Below, one piece after another: positions 15,701-22,380 of a stretch of DNA of 35,633 bases. Made by a program: the position numbers and the translations under genes. Position 1 is the first letter of the stretch; each line of letters starts with the position of its first letter. This DNA comes from a virus: positions 1-35,633 of the IMG/VR virus record IMGVR_UViG_3300022837_001356; one strand, given 5' to 3'. The notes under the pieces were generated by a model. That model was not told where the DNA came from and made no database searches. It worked only from the letters and a program-made list of their open reading frames with translations.

Positions 15701-16450
15701 ATACGCGGTTTTACCGAGAAAATCCCGGGCATTGTCACTATCCCCATCTACAAATTTAACTTTAGGTAAAGGTTCAATGTTGTAACCCTTATTTAACATA
15801 TGTTGGGTTAGTTGCATTATTTTACCCTTAATATCTATCTCTTTACCATATGTAGCATTTTCGTTTAAATTTGAAGCTAATTCTTCATAGGTTACATTTA
15901 AACCCAATGGATCTTTATTTTCATCTAATGGTGGTTTTACAATGTCATATACTTCTTCTTTTTCACTATCACTTAGTTCTGATGGTAGGTATTTGATAAA
16001 GTCATTATATGATACTTGGGATGCTTTTCTAGCATTAGTACCACTAACCCCCGTGTTAGGGTTTGTAATAAGCTTAATTTTCATATTTGGGTATTTTTCT
16101 TCTATACCCTTACTACGTCTGCTTAATTCAGCAGCATCATCTTCATCTCCTTCACGAGAACCTATTACAAAATATATTTCATCTTGGGGGTTGTTTTTCC
16201 CCAAACGAATAATGTCACCAATTGGACCTTTAGAGGGCTGAATTTGCACCTTCATTGGAAGGTAAGTTTGAAAAATCTCCCAAATCAATATAGATTGTGC
16301 CTGATTAATATTATCACGCTCTTTCTCCCCAACATATATAATAAATTCTTCAATTTCGGGGAATTTATCTAGTGTTTTTTTTACTACTTCAAAATGACCT
16401 ACTGTAGGTGGTTTAAAACCACCACCATATACCGCTAATAATCTACCCAT
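12779..16450 (-). CDS. 1223-aa multi-enzyme polyprotein (nucleotidyltransferase to HAD)
   Basis: Domains in order: a nucleotidyltransferase fold with GGGFKPPTVGH at residues 9-19 (GxFxPxxxGH type) and GVSGTNARK near 137, like NMN adenylyltransferases. Next comes an HExxH metalloprotease-like motif (H276-E277-M-I-H280), then an acetyltransferase-like WWRKGVGTVMYDFAK near 401. A ParB/sulfiredoxin-like DGNHR follows at 520-524, with another GNAT-like segment near 640. A zinc ribbon has Cys 789, 792, 808 and 811. A second HExxH lies at H957-E-L-E-H961. A C-terminal HAD phosphatase-like domain (DMDGVLTDFD at 1074; LIDDRPSN near 1188) resembles 5'-deoxynucleotidase. KDP(F/L)GLN recurs at 179, 762 and 828, and LxE sites (LDEN, LNEN, SLNE, LEEA, LDEG, INEG) mark joints. 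I infer a packaged, cleaved polyprotein; the enzyme activities are unproven. Confidence 0.75.
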   Translation of the reverse strand: MGRLLAVYGGGFKPPTVGHFEVVKKTLDKFPEIEEFIIYVGEKERDNINQAQSILIWEIFQTYLPMKVQIQPSKGPIGDIIRLGKNNPQDEIYFVIGSREGDEDDAAELSRRSKGIEEKYPNMKIKLITNPNTGVSGTNARKASQVSYNDFIKYLPSELSDSEKEEVYDIVKPPLDENKDPLGLNVTYEELASNLNENATYGKEIDIKGKIMQLTQHMLNKGYNIEPLPKVKFVDGDSDNARDFLGKTAYYNQNNNTITLYTEGRHPKDIVRSFAHEMIHHIQNLENRLGDIGGTNTMEDDHLNDIEAEANLKGTMTFRNWTDSLDENIFKKSLDQTKKYTLKTGETITLKVDKFMLSYGSLNITAFDKDDNKIGAAYFTSDETNNPKILSSSDTSVKPNWWRKGVGTVMYDFAKTFKYKIIPSKEQTPDGKKFTDNLNEIGADTEWIDFEGGTLTLQNVLDLTKNIPQKNYPTEKLSKIVLNWDDNPTEIERIAQVEVSNQYPILIMADEDGSILWILDGNHRAQKALRSKAKTIPAKIIKPSDLDDNARKVLGVVARGKSLNEKYNYACKCVTGLDDVGNLKEVMQSVTDGMVVVLSREDNALDLYDTVTKESLGHINVYQNEVTGVAAKKGYGPLMYELGMAYVYPKPLRSDRNGNTEQEAQTVWEKFIEGINPNIKVVKLTPRDEKFATHFPNESEIWEPENNFYNYEFYNPNKSQVDKLITKGSLLTKEEQEHIIKVGSEFYHKLVRENEHTSTLNKDPFGLNAYARGLTTGLEEAIVGDKIECDNCDWSWDIKDGGDDLYICHKCGYNNTPLDEGFDKKLGKDPFGLNQFAREIAEEVINEGRYDTLTNKLSSITFKAFKDIYGRGDKEGSFKFRVDHPEDEHDIPSKDFFFDFEGYVEITDDEYKVDGGANAGFDDEGDEITPLLSVKFKIPKNPDWQKISFDIKDVVRHELEHLTQEGYNQHSGKYMEDDTLVRDLIDAEMLPKSQYFKLEKEVDAMLQGLYFKAKKSKLPFKDVIDDYLDIFVNQETITQEEKNIILDIWRSRGKSLSLPLFEQDKDMDYEIYSDMDGVLTDFDASFIELSNGVLPSEYQKNFSRKGFWDLINSSGVGYWVKMPWMSDGKEYWDYIKKYNPILLSSPSSSPTSRLGKRLWVKNNLPGTKLILAQAKDKQNYAQKNRILIDDRPSNIDQWRSQNGIGILHITASDTIRQLKELGL

Positions 16451-17435
16451 TGATGAAAGAATTAAATTTTAATTTAATATCGGATTCTGGGGTTGGTTCG
16501 GTAATTTCTTTAAATTTTGAGGATGTTAATTTATCTACAATACCTTCTAAGTCTTCATTATAACCCACATCATTTCGTAGTTGGGTATTTTGTGCAGATT
16601 TAAGATTTTTTTCTAAACGTTCGTAACCCGGGTTTGAGGAGGATTTTTCATATTCTTTTTCAAATGACTTTTGAATAGTTTTTAAAAGATCCATATCTTT
16701 CTTTTCATCGAATGAGGTTTGGGGTAGAGCTTCATTGAATGCTATTTCTATTTCTTCATCTTTAAATGTAAAATCTTTTGAGAAGGAGGATTTAAATTGA
16801 TCAACATTGTCTGATGATAGTTTTTCTAAATATTGTTTTAAGCTTTCTTTACCCCCAGCAACGGCTTTATCAAATTCTTGGATTTGTTTATCATACCCCG
16901 GGATTGTATTTTTAATAAACACAAAATTCTCCCCAAATATTTTTCTGTAATCCTCTATATTACTATAAACTCCTTCCCATGTTTTTATAACTGCATTTAG
17001 GGGGAGTGTTCTTTCTCTTTTAGTATTTTGAAGAATAGAAATTATGGGGTGGGTATAAACCATAGCCATAAATTTATCATATCCTGGCATTTGAGATGAT
17101 GTGTTTTTAACATTAGCTGCTGTTGTGTCCCAAATTATATTTTCACTTTTATTTTGAGCATCTTGGAATATTCCTCTAAATTCCCCCATGGCTGCACCTA
17201 AAGATAAACCTTTTTTTTCTACTAAATCATCGGGGTTCATATATTTAAACTTTAAATCTGAACCCTTAGGGGTAAAAATTCCAGTTTTATCATCTAAATC
17301 TCCTAATAAATTTTTAATTACGTATGACTTACCAACACCCGCACCACCAGCTAATATAATACCTTTAGGTTTACCTTCCACCTCTTTCAATAAACGGCCT
17401 TCTACCATATATTTTACCAAATCAAAGTTATCCAT
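16443..17435 (-). CDS. Tagged P-loop kinase, zeta-toxin-like
   Basis: The 330-residue protein starts MDNFDLVKYMVEGRLLKEVE, the shared leader with LKE at 16-18 as probable cleavage site. It then reads KGIILAGGAGVGKSYVIKN, giving a Walker A motif (GGAGVGKS, residues 30-37). Further on, NIIWDTTAANVKN near residue 99 supplies the acidic residue and 'DTT' expected after Walker A in zeta-toxin and polynucleotide-kinase-like phosphotransferases. A basic segment (NTKRERTLPLNAVIKTW) could be the substrate-binding arginine region. The rest is helical. The likely activity is transfer of phosphate from ATP to a small molecule or nucleic acid; the substrate is unknown. Its stop overlaps the start of the polyprotein gene by 8 bases, and an AT-rich promoter-like motif lies just upstream. 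Confidence 0.78.
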   Translation of the reverse strand: MDNFDLVKYMVEGRLLKEVEGKPKGIILAGGAGVGKSYVIKNLLGDLDDKTGIFTPKGSDLKFKYMNPDDLVEKKGLSLGAAMGEFRGIFQDAQNKSENIIWDTTAANVKNTSSQMPGYDKFMAMVYTHPIISILQNTKRERTLPLNAVIKTWEGVYSNIEDYRKIFGENFVFIKNTIPGYDKQIQEFDKAVAGGKESLKQYLEKLSSDNVDQFKSSFSKDFTFKDEEIEIAFNEALPQTSFDEKKDMDLLKTIQKSFEKEYEKSSSNPGYERLEKNLKSAQNTQLRNDVGYNEDLEGIVDKLTSSKFKEITEPTPESDIKLKFNSFING

Positions 17436-17441
17436 TATATT

Positions 17442-17455
17442 TTATTATAAATATT
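17442..17455 (-). promoter_or_regulatory. Promoter-like AATATTTATAATAA before kinase
   Basis: AATATTTATAATAA on the coding strand starts at the end of the exonuclease gene and lies 6 bases before the ATG of the tagged P-loop kinase. The sequence is identical to that before 33884. It would be the start of the tagged-gene series. Confidence 0.4.
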
Positions 17456-18239
17456 ACAAATTTCTTTTAGCTCGCGTTCTAAATTCTGTAAATATAGGTT
17501 TATGTTTAGGGTTTTCTAAATCAAATAATTTCTTAACAGTTATAAATATATCAAGATTTTCTTCTTGTGTGCGGTTTGATTCATACATCTCCCAATTTTT
17601 ACCCTGGATTTTACCTTCTGCTGATTTTCTTTTATTAGATTTCAACCAAAGTACACCATAACGGTCTGCTTTCTTACCAAAACATTCTTCATAACATTTC
17701 CCATAAATTGCAGTTTGCAAATCATATGTTGTTTGGAGGTGGTTCGAGGTTTTATAATCAATAATCCATAGTTCAGTTTTACCATCGATTTCAATTTCAC
17801 ATATCATATCGCAGGTACCTGCTACTCTTAATTCATCTGAAAATAGGTGGACTTCGGTTTCTATTAATTTAGGGTTATATTCTTCCCAAAAGTCAACAAA
17901 ACGTAAGAACATTTGCCATACTAAAGAATCGTATTGGGGGTACCCCGCAGAATTTAAAAATTCTAATTCTTTACCATTTAAATAATCTTCAATCATTTCA
18001 TGGGTTTGGGTGCCATCTTTAGCTGCTTTTCGAACAATATGCTCTGATGCATATCCTACTTTTTTAAGCCAATCTTCAAAATATTTACCTTTTGGGTAAG
18101 TACCTAAAACATAAGTAATTGATGGGTAATAATTCCCATTTCTTTGGTAATATCTGGAGTCAGGTAGTGTGATTTGTTTAGCATCATCTGATATTTTTAG
18201 AATTCTATTGTAGGATCTCTTTATTATTTTTTCCTTCAT
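17454..18239 (-). CDS. PD-(D/E)XK exonuclease, RecB/Cas4-like
   Basis: The 261-residue protein has the ordered motifs of RecB-type PD-(D/E)XK nucleases. The first is GTQTHEMIEDYL near residue 76 (the H/E helix). Then come LRVAGTCDMICEIEIDG near 143 (conserved D), ELWIIDYKTSN near 157 (D-x-K) and YDLQTAIYG (glutamine helix). The first part has YYQRNGNYYPSITYVLGTYP, a conserved start of this phage family, including the S/T-x-V-L region. The likely role is single-strand or end-processing DNA exonuclease in phage recombination or replication. It sits directly after the primase gene, overlapping it by 4 bases. No iron-sulphur Cys cluster of the Cas4 type is evident. Confidence 0.85.
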   Translation of the reverse strand: MKEKIIKRSYNRILKISDDAKQITLPDSRYYQRNGNYYPSITYVLGTYPKGKYFEDWLKKVGYASEHIVRKAAKDGTQTHEMIEDYLNGKELEFLNSAGYPQYDSLVWQMFLRFVDFWEEYNPKLIETEVHLFSDELRVAGTCDMICEIEIDGKTELWIIDYKTSNHLQTTYDLQTAIYGKCYEECFGKKADRYGVLWLKSNKRKSAEGKIQGKNWEMYESNRTQEENLDIFITVKKLFDLENPKHKPIFTEFRTRAKRNL

Positions 18240-19168
18240 ACTAATTGTAGTTTTTTCTCCATCAAATTATATTGATCGAGGGGGTATGTGTTTTGTATTA
18301 AATTAGTAAAACGGGAGAATCCCATTTCACTTGGGTCTTTCCCTTCTAACTCTACTAAATAAACCTCTTTACCTTCATTCATAAATTGCTCTGCAAAGTA
18401 TAAAGCCTGTTTCCTGGCATCTGAGTCTAAAGCAATATATATTTTCTTAACCGTTGAGGTTACTATTTTCTTCATTAAATTTGTTTGTATATTTTTCCCT
18501 AATAGAGGAATTGCATTTCGTTTAATAGCAATGGCATCAAATGGACCCTCACATAATATTAGAGGTAAATCCCAGTTTATAAACATCTCAAAAGGTATTA
18601 TATCACGTGATGTCTCGGGGTTTCTATATTTGGTATATGCGTCTTTCTCGAATGATCTAGAAGTGAAATAATTCATACCACCTACTGAGTCGTAAGATGG
18701 GATAATAATCATTTTAGCATATCTACCTGTACGACAATACCCCATATTGTACTTTTCAACATCATCTTTAGTGATACCCCTACTTTTAATGTAAGCTAAA
18801 GCTTGTCTACCTTCTATATCGGATAGTGTAATACTTTCAAATGATTTAAATTCTTCGGGTAGCTTTAACTCGTCATAAGTTTTAATGGTTTTATATTCCT
18901 TCTCATTCCCAATTAATTTATATAATTCCTCAAATCTTTCAGGTGTTGTTTTAATTTCTTTAAATAGGGAAGTAATACGGGTACCTTTCTTATTGCAAAC
19001 CCAACAATGCCATGGGTTGTATCCTTTTTTATTTTCGGAAAAATTAATTTCTAGTTTGGGTTTATGGTGTTTGCAGTAGGGGCACGTATGAGCTTGATTA
19101 CCCCTCGCTGTCCGTTTACCAGAACCTAATACAATGTTTACTAGATTTACTAATAGTTCATTTACCAT
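18236..19168 (-). CDS. DnaG-type DNA primase
   Basis: The protein has a zinc-binding CHC2-type finger with Cys 29, 32, 55 and 58 (TCPYCKHHKP then WHCWVCNKKG), counted from the ATG at 19168. A TOPRIM core follows: glutamate in LILCEGPFDAIAIKRN near residue 207, and DSDARK in YIALDSDARKQALYFAEQF near 247. A linker lies between. These are the marks of bacterial-type primases that make RNA primers for lagging-strand synthesis with the phage helicase (not in this window). The frame also extends to a TTG at 19177; the ATG at 19168 (MVNELLVNLV) is preferred. At about 310 residues it is short for DnaG, fitting T4 gp61-like phage primases without a helicase-binding domain. It ends 4 bases into the exonuclease gene. 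Confidence 0.85.
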   Translation of the reverse strand: MVNELLVNLVNIVLGSGKRTARGNQAHTCPYCKHHKPKLEINFSENKKGYNPWHCWVCNKKGTRITSLFKEIKTTPERFEELYKLIGNEKEYKTIKTYDELKLPEEFKSFESITLSDIEGRQALAYIKSRGITKDDVEKYNMGYCRTGRYAKMIIIPSYDSVGGMNYFTSRSFEKDAYTKYRNPETSRDIIPFEMFINWDLPLILCEGPFDAIAIKRNAIPLLGKNIQTNLMKKIVTSTVKKIYIALDSDARKQALYFAEQFMNEGKEVYLVELEGKDPSEMGFSRFTNLIQNTYPLDQYNLMEKKLQLV

Positions 19169-19195
19169 GAGTACCAATATACGAACTATACTATG

Positions 19196-19642
19196 CTATT
19201 CCAAGTCACGAGTGAAGAACTTACCGAGAATGTTGTCATTGAAAAATTCTTCGGGTTTTTCTAAGACTTGGTGGATCATTTGGTACTTTATTTCAAAGTA
19301 TGTAAGTTGTTTCTTTGAATTACAACAATGTAGAATTTCACGTTTGAAATTTTCTATGGGTTCATTTTTAATTAAATCCTTTAATGGTTTATTTGAACTC
19401 CAATATGATTGCCAATCCGATTCTTTTTGAACTATTTTAAATTTGGATGGTCTGCCTTTCCCACCTTCAAGTAATTTTAACTCTTTTTTACCTAACTTCT
19501 GCTTACGTGTAAATTCTAAGAATTTTTTACCTATGTAAGATTTATTTGTAGGTAGGTGAGTAATGATATAGATGAAACCAAACGTTTGATCTGGGAAATC
19601 GGATATTGACTCTATTTCTGTTTTTTGGTATTTCCAATTCAC
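19196..19642 (-). CDS. GIY-YIG endonuclease, GTG start
   Basis: The 148-residue protein has FGFIYIITHLPTNKSYIGKK near residues 21-40, the paired 'IY' and 'YIG' strands of GIY-YIG nucleases. Downstream are EFTRKQKLGKKELKLLE, SDWQSYWSSNKPLKDLIKN and a C-terminal helix with FEIKYQMIHQVLE (the conserved E/Q region). The likely activity is site-specific cutting of DNA, as in phage Seg-type mobile endonucleases. The start is GTG, overlapping the TAG of the upstream structural gene by one base (TAGTG), so translation appears coupled. It lies at the border between the structural genes and the primase/exonuclease block. A mobile-element role is inferred; a functional processing nuclease cannot be excluded. 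Confidence 0.75.
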   Translation of the reverse strand: MNWKYQKTEIESISDFPDQTFGFIYIITHLPTNKSYIGKKFLEFTRKQKLGKKELKLLEGGKGRPSKFKIVQKESDWQSYWSSNKPLKDLIKNEPIENFKREILHCCNSKKQLTYFEIKYQMIHQVLEKPEEFFNDNILGKFFTRDLE

Positions 19643-20589
19643 TATACGTCGAAATTTACAAGAATGGTAGTATCGGTATATTGTGATACAGGGACTGGGA
19701 ATGACAATTTACCTACTGCTATCAATTGGTTTACTTCATTATATAACCCCACTTGAGTTATATATGGGGTAAAGAATGAACCAGTTGTATATGGGTAATA
19801 TTCTGTATTTATCTCTCCGGCGGTTGATGAAGTTAATAAAGTAGGGTTAAGTGATGAGCCAAATTCATTTTCTAAGATAGTACATTTGTACTGTTGTTCG
19901 TATATGGTAAGTGATGATGAAAAGTTAAATTGTTGACTATCAAACCCCCCAATTGAAATTATCTCATCAGATATACCTCCACAACTATGGGTTGTTAAAA
20001 CTACCATTCCATGGGAATAAAATATTTGACCTACAACGTCAGAACCACTTATAATATTACCCTCACCATCATCTGTTAAGAGTAAACCATTTACAAAATC
20101 ACCACCAATAGATGAAGAAAAATGATACTCAAATGTTGTTGGTACTATTTTTTCTCCAAATAATTTTGTTGGGATATTTAATACTGTAATTTTGTCCCCA
20201 CTACCTGTAGGCCAGTATCTTTGCTGTGGTAAACTTGATTGTAAATAATTCTCATATAGAGGTGCTTCAATAGGACCATAATAATAATCATCATCTCTAG
20301 TTACTCCGGGTATAACACTAGATGTGACACCTAAATCTCCTGTACTTGAGGAGATGTAGTTAGTATAATATAGCTGTTTTACGCTATTATATATTGAGTT
20401 TTTTGAAGAGGAATATACATATCCTGTTTGTAAGTTAGAGGATGATGTATAATTGACATTCGCCCCCGTAAATATATTAATACCAACTGTAGATCCTGTA
20501 ATATCTCCTCCAATAAAATTAAATCCTTTATCGGCTAAAAACGAGGTTATAGTAACCTCCCTATTTGTAAATTGCTTGAATGCTGTCAT
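19642..20589 (-). CDS. Tail/fibre-like structural protein A
   Basis: The 315-residue protein is rich in S, T, N, Y and G with many beta-strand-like segments and few charges, typical of tail or fibre subunits. Its C-terminus, TPYITQVGLYNEVNQLIAVG ... KLSFPVPVSQYTDTTILVNF, matches the C-terminus of the upstream 348-aa gene in pattern ('YIT.VG(L/M)YN...LVAV.KLS.P...'). The two probably share a fold. It is separated by only 3 bases from that gene, with no leader peptide, and reads into the GIY-YIG gene by TAGTG. The exact role (distal tail, fibre or decoration) is not known. Confidence 0.7.
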   Translation of the reverse strand: MTAFKQFTNREVTITSFLADKGFNFIGGDITGSTVGINIFTGANVNYTSSSNLQTGYVYSSSKNSIYNSVKQLYYTNYISSSTGDLGVTSSVIPGVTRDDDYYYGPIEAPLYENYLQSSLPQQRYWPTGSGDKITVLNIPTKLFGEKIVPTTFEYHFSSSIGGDFVNGLLLTDDGEGNIISGSDVVGQIFYSHGMVVLTTHSCGGISDEIISIGGFDSQQFNFSSSLTIYEQQYKCTILENEFGSSLNPTLLTSSTAGEINTEYYPYTTGSFFTPYITQVGLYNEVNQLIAVGKLSFPVPVSQYTDTTILVNFDV

Positions 20590-20592
20590 TCA

Positions 20593-21639
20593 TTAGAAGT
20601 CTAACTTAATCCTTACTAATAATTCCTTAGTAAAGTCTTTAAGTAATGGTCTAGATAATTTTGCTACTGCTACTAATTCTTGATTGTTGTTATACATTCC
20701 TACTGTTGTAATGTATACTTGGGGGTCATTGATAAATGAATCAAATAATACAGCCCCAGTTGATCCTGAAATGAATGAGGGGTTTGTTGAGTAATTAAAT
20801 TCATCGTTTCTTGCTCTTGCAAATATAAAATCTGAAGATAGAGTTTCACTTGAATTTAATGTCCATCCAGGGGATGTTGCATCTAATCCTCCTAAATTGA
20901 ATTGGGATAATAGTTTTTCTTGGTTATTTACTGTTGAGTTTGTTGTTCTCACTGTGCCTAAATTAGTACCACCATCAACAATTCTCCCATCTAAGGCTTC
21001 ACCATTTAGTAGGATTAAACCTATATCTGGTAAGAACCAACCATATGATCCTGATGCTAGTGACCAACCACTTGTGTTGACCCCTGTAAAAACATTACCA
21101 GCTGATCCTGATACCAGGTTGTAAACTCTACCGGCTTCTGTAAATATAGCTGCTCCCCCTAACTTACTATCATCTGTAAGAAATAAATTTGAGTCTGCAG
21201 CACCAGAACCTGATATATTTAATGTCATTACTCCTGGAAGTAATTCTTGTTTAAATCCTGACCTTTCTACGGGTAGTGCATAAAAATAGGATGATGATTG
21301 ATTACCAAAAACAAATGAAGTTTCTTCATCTCCTAGGATTAATGATCTATATTGACCATAGTTTGTTCTAGTTGGGGATAAATAATCTACATTGGGGTTA
21401 TATAATAAACTACCACTACCCTTGGAATCACAATACGCCATTGCAAATTGTACAGATCCTGTGGTGTTAATATCAGCATATATATTATAATAGAACTGAC
21501 CTGTTGAACTTGCTATTTGTGTTGATGATGTATAATATGATGTTAGAGTTGGGGAATTGTTTTCCCATACAGTGTTAGTTACACTATCTGTACTAATTAC
21601 TAAATCTCTAGGGTCGAATGTTTGGAATGCTCCTGCCAT
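20593..21639 (-). CDS. Tail/fibre-like structural protein B
   Basis: The 348-residue protein starts MAGAFQTFDPRDLVISTDSV and is rich in S, T, G and N with beta-rich composition. Its ending reads YITTVGMYNNNQELVAVAKL then SRPLLKDFTKELLVRIKLDF. This parallels protein A (19642-20589), so the pair look like diverged paralogues. It follows a 218-aa protein of the same structural module by 16 bases, and the start is preceded by an A-rich leader without a ribosome-binding site. It is inferred to be part of the distal tail, baseplate or fibre. Confidence 0.7.
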   Translation of the reverse strand: MAGAFQTFDPRDLVISTDSVTNTVWENNSPTLTSYYTSSTQIASSTGQFYYNIYADINTTGSVQFAMAYCDSKGSGSLLYNPNVDYLSPTRTNYGQYRSLILGDEETSFVFGNQSSSYFYALPVERSGFKQELLPGVMTLNISGSGAADSNLFLTDDSKLGGAAIFTEAGRVYNLVSGSAGNVFTGVNTSGWSLASGSYGWFLPDIGLILLNGEALDGRIVDGGTNLGTVRTTNSTVNNQEKLLSQFNLGGLDATSPGWTLNSSETLSSDFIFARARNDEFNYSTNPSFISGSTGAVLFDSFINDPQVYITTVGMYNNNQELVAVAKLSRPLLKDFTKELLVRIKLDF

Positions 21640-21655
21640 GGTTTGTTTTTATTTA

Positions 21656-22312
21656 TTATGTTTTCGTTACGGTTATTGGTATTTGTAATCTTGCTCCTGA
21701 TGATCTACCTGTAACTGTTAAGGTACCATATAAAGCTGTTCTTGAAGTTCCAAATAAAGTATTAATACCTGTTGCGGTTATTGTTAAAGATGTTCCAATT
21801 ACTGTTTTTGATACATCTGTACCGTTTGTTGTTGTTGAATTTAATGCTAAAGCTGCTTTTGTACTAATTCCTGTTGCTATTACCGAACTAAACATCCGAA
21901 CATCACTTACAGTAAATACGTACCCCGCAGATTCTACTGTTGAATTGTTTCCGAGATAATTTAATGTTATTGGTTGGATAACGTATGGTTCTGTTTGGGC
22001 AATTGTTGGGTTAAGGTTTCCTATACCAAGTGTAGGCATTTTTGCTGTATCTCTTGGAAGAGTTACTAATTTATACTTCATCATTTGTAGTTCATCTGGG
22101 AAGGCTTCCAATAAAGGCATGTTTTCAATTGCTTCCCCATAATACGCAGAACCCGATGGATTTGTTGGGTTGTAGAGAGTATAATCAATTTCATCATCTG
22201 CTAGTGCAAATTGAGTGATATTGAATGAACCATCTCCCTTTGCTAAAAGTTCTCTCCCTTTAGTGGTTAGAATAGCATCTACTGTTACTATCTGATTATT
22301 TAAGTATCCCAT
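21656..22312 (-). CDS. Tail/fibre-like structural protein C
   Basis: The 218-residue protein begins MGYLNNQIVTVDAILTTKGR, then reads ELLAKGDGSFNITQFALADD and EIDYTLYNPTNPSGSAYYGE. I recall this start from uncultured marine phage structural proteins; that memory is not a search result. The C-terminal half is T/V-rich (TVIGTSLTITATGINTLFGT, then LTVTGRSSGARLQIPITV), like an Ig- or beta-sandwich-type domain with repeated strands, ending VTKT. It is the first gene after the giant 2450-aa protein, across a 68-base gap that holds a promoter-like ATATTTATAAC motif. It probably forms part of the distal tail or fibre complex with the next two genes. Confidence 0.7.
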   Translation of the reverse strand: MGYLNNQIVTVDAILTTKGRELLAKGDGSFNITQFALADDEIDYTLYNPTNPSGSAYYGEAIENMPLLEAFPDELQMMKYKLVTLPRDTAKMPTLGIGNLNPTIAQTEPYVIQPITLNYLGNNSTVESAGYVFTVSDVRMFSSVIATGISTKAALALNSTTTNGTDVSKTVIGTSLTITATGINTLFGTSRTALYGTLTVTGRSSGARLQIPITVTKT

Positions 22313-22323
22313 TATTTTATTTT

Positions 22324-22335
22324 GTTATAAATATA
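22324..22335 (-). promoter_or_regulatory. Promoter-like TATATTTATAAC
   Basis: TATATTTATAAC on the coding strand is about 12 bases before the ATG of the 218-aa structural gene, in the 68-base gap after the giant gene. This is one of the longer gaps in the structural block, supporting a transcription start here. Confidence 0.4.
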
Positions 22336-22380
22336 CATTCTTTTTATTTCTATTCCAAGCTATTTTTATTATAGCATGTT

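Noticed and set aside
12779-16450. Whole polyprotein considered an assembly fusion of frameshifted genes
   Set aside because: A single intact frame of 1223 codons with consistent composition and repeated joint motifs; no frame breaks.
18236-19177. Primase start at TTG 19177
   Set aside because: ATG at 19168, three codons downstream, is preferred; no ribosome-binding site favours the TTG.
22359-22375. GCTAT-TTTTATT-ATAGC inverted repeat after the giant gene, possible terminator
   Set aside because: Only five AT-rich stem pairs and no T-run on the minus strand after it; expected by chance in AT-rich DNA.
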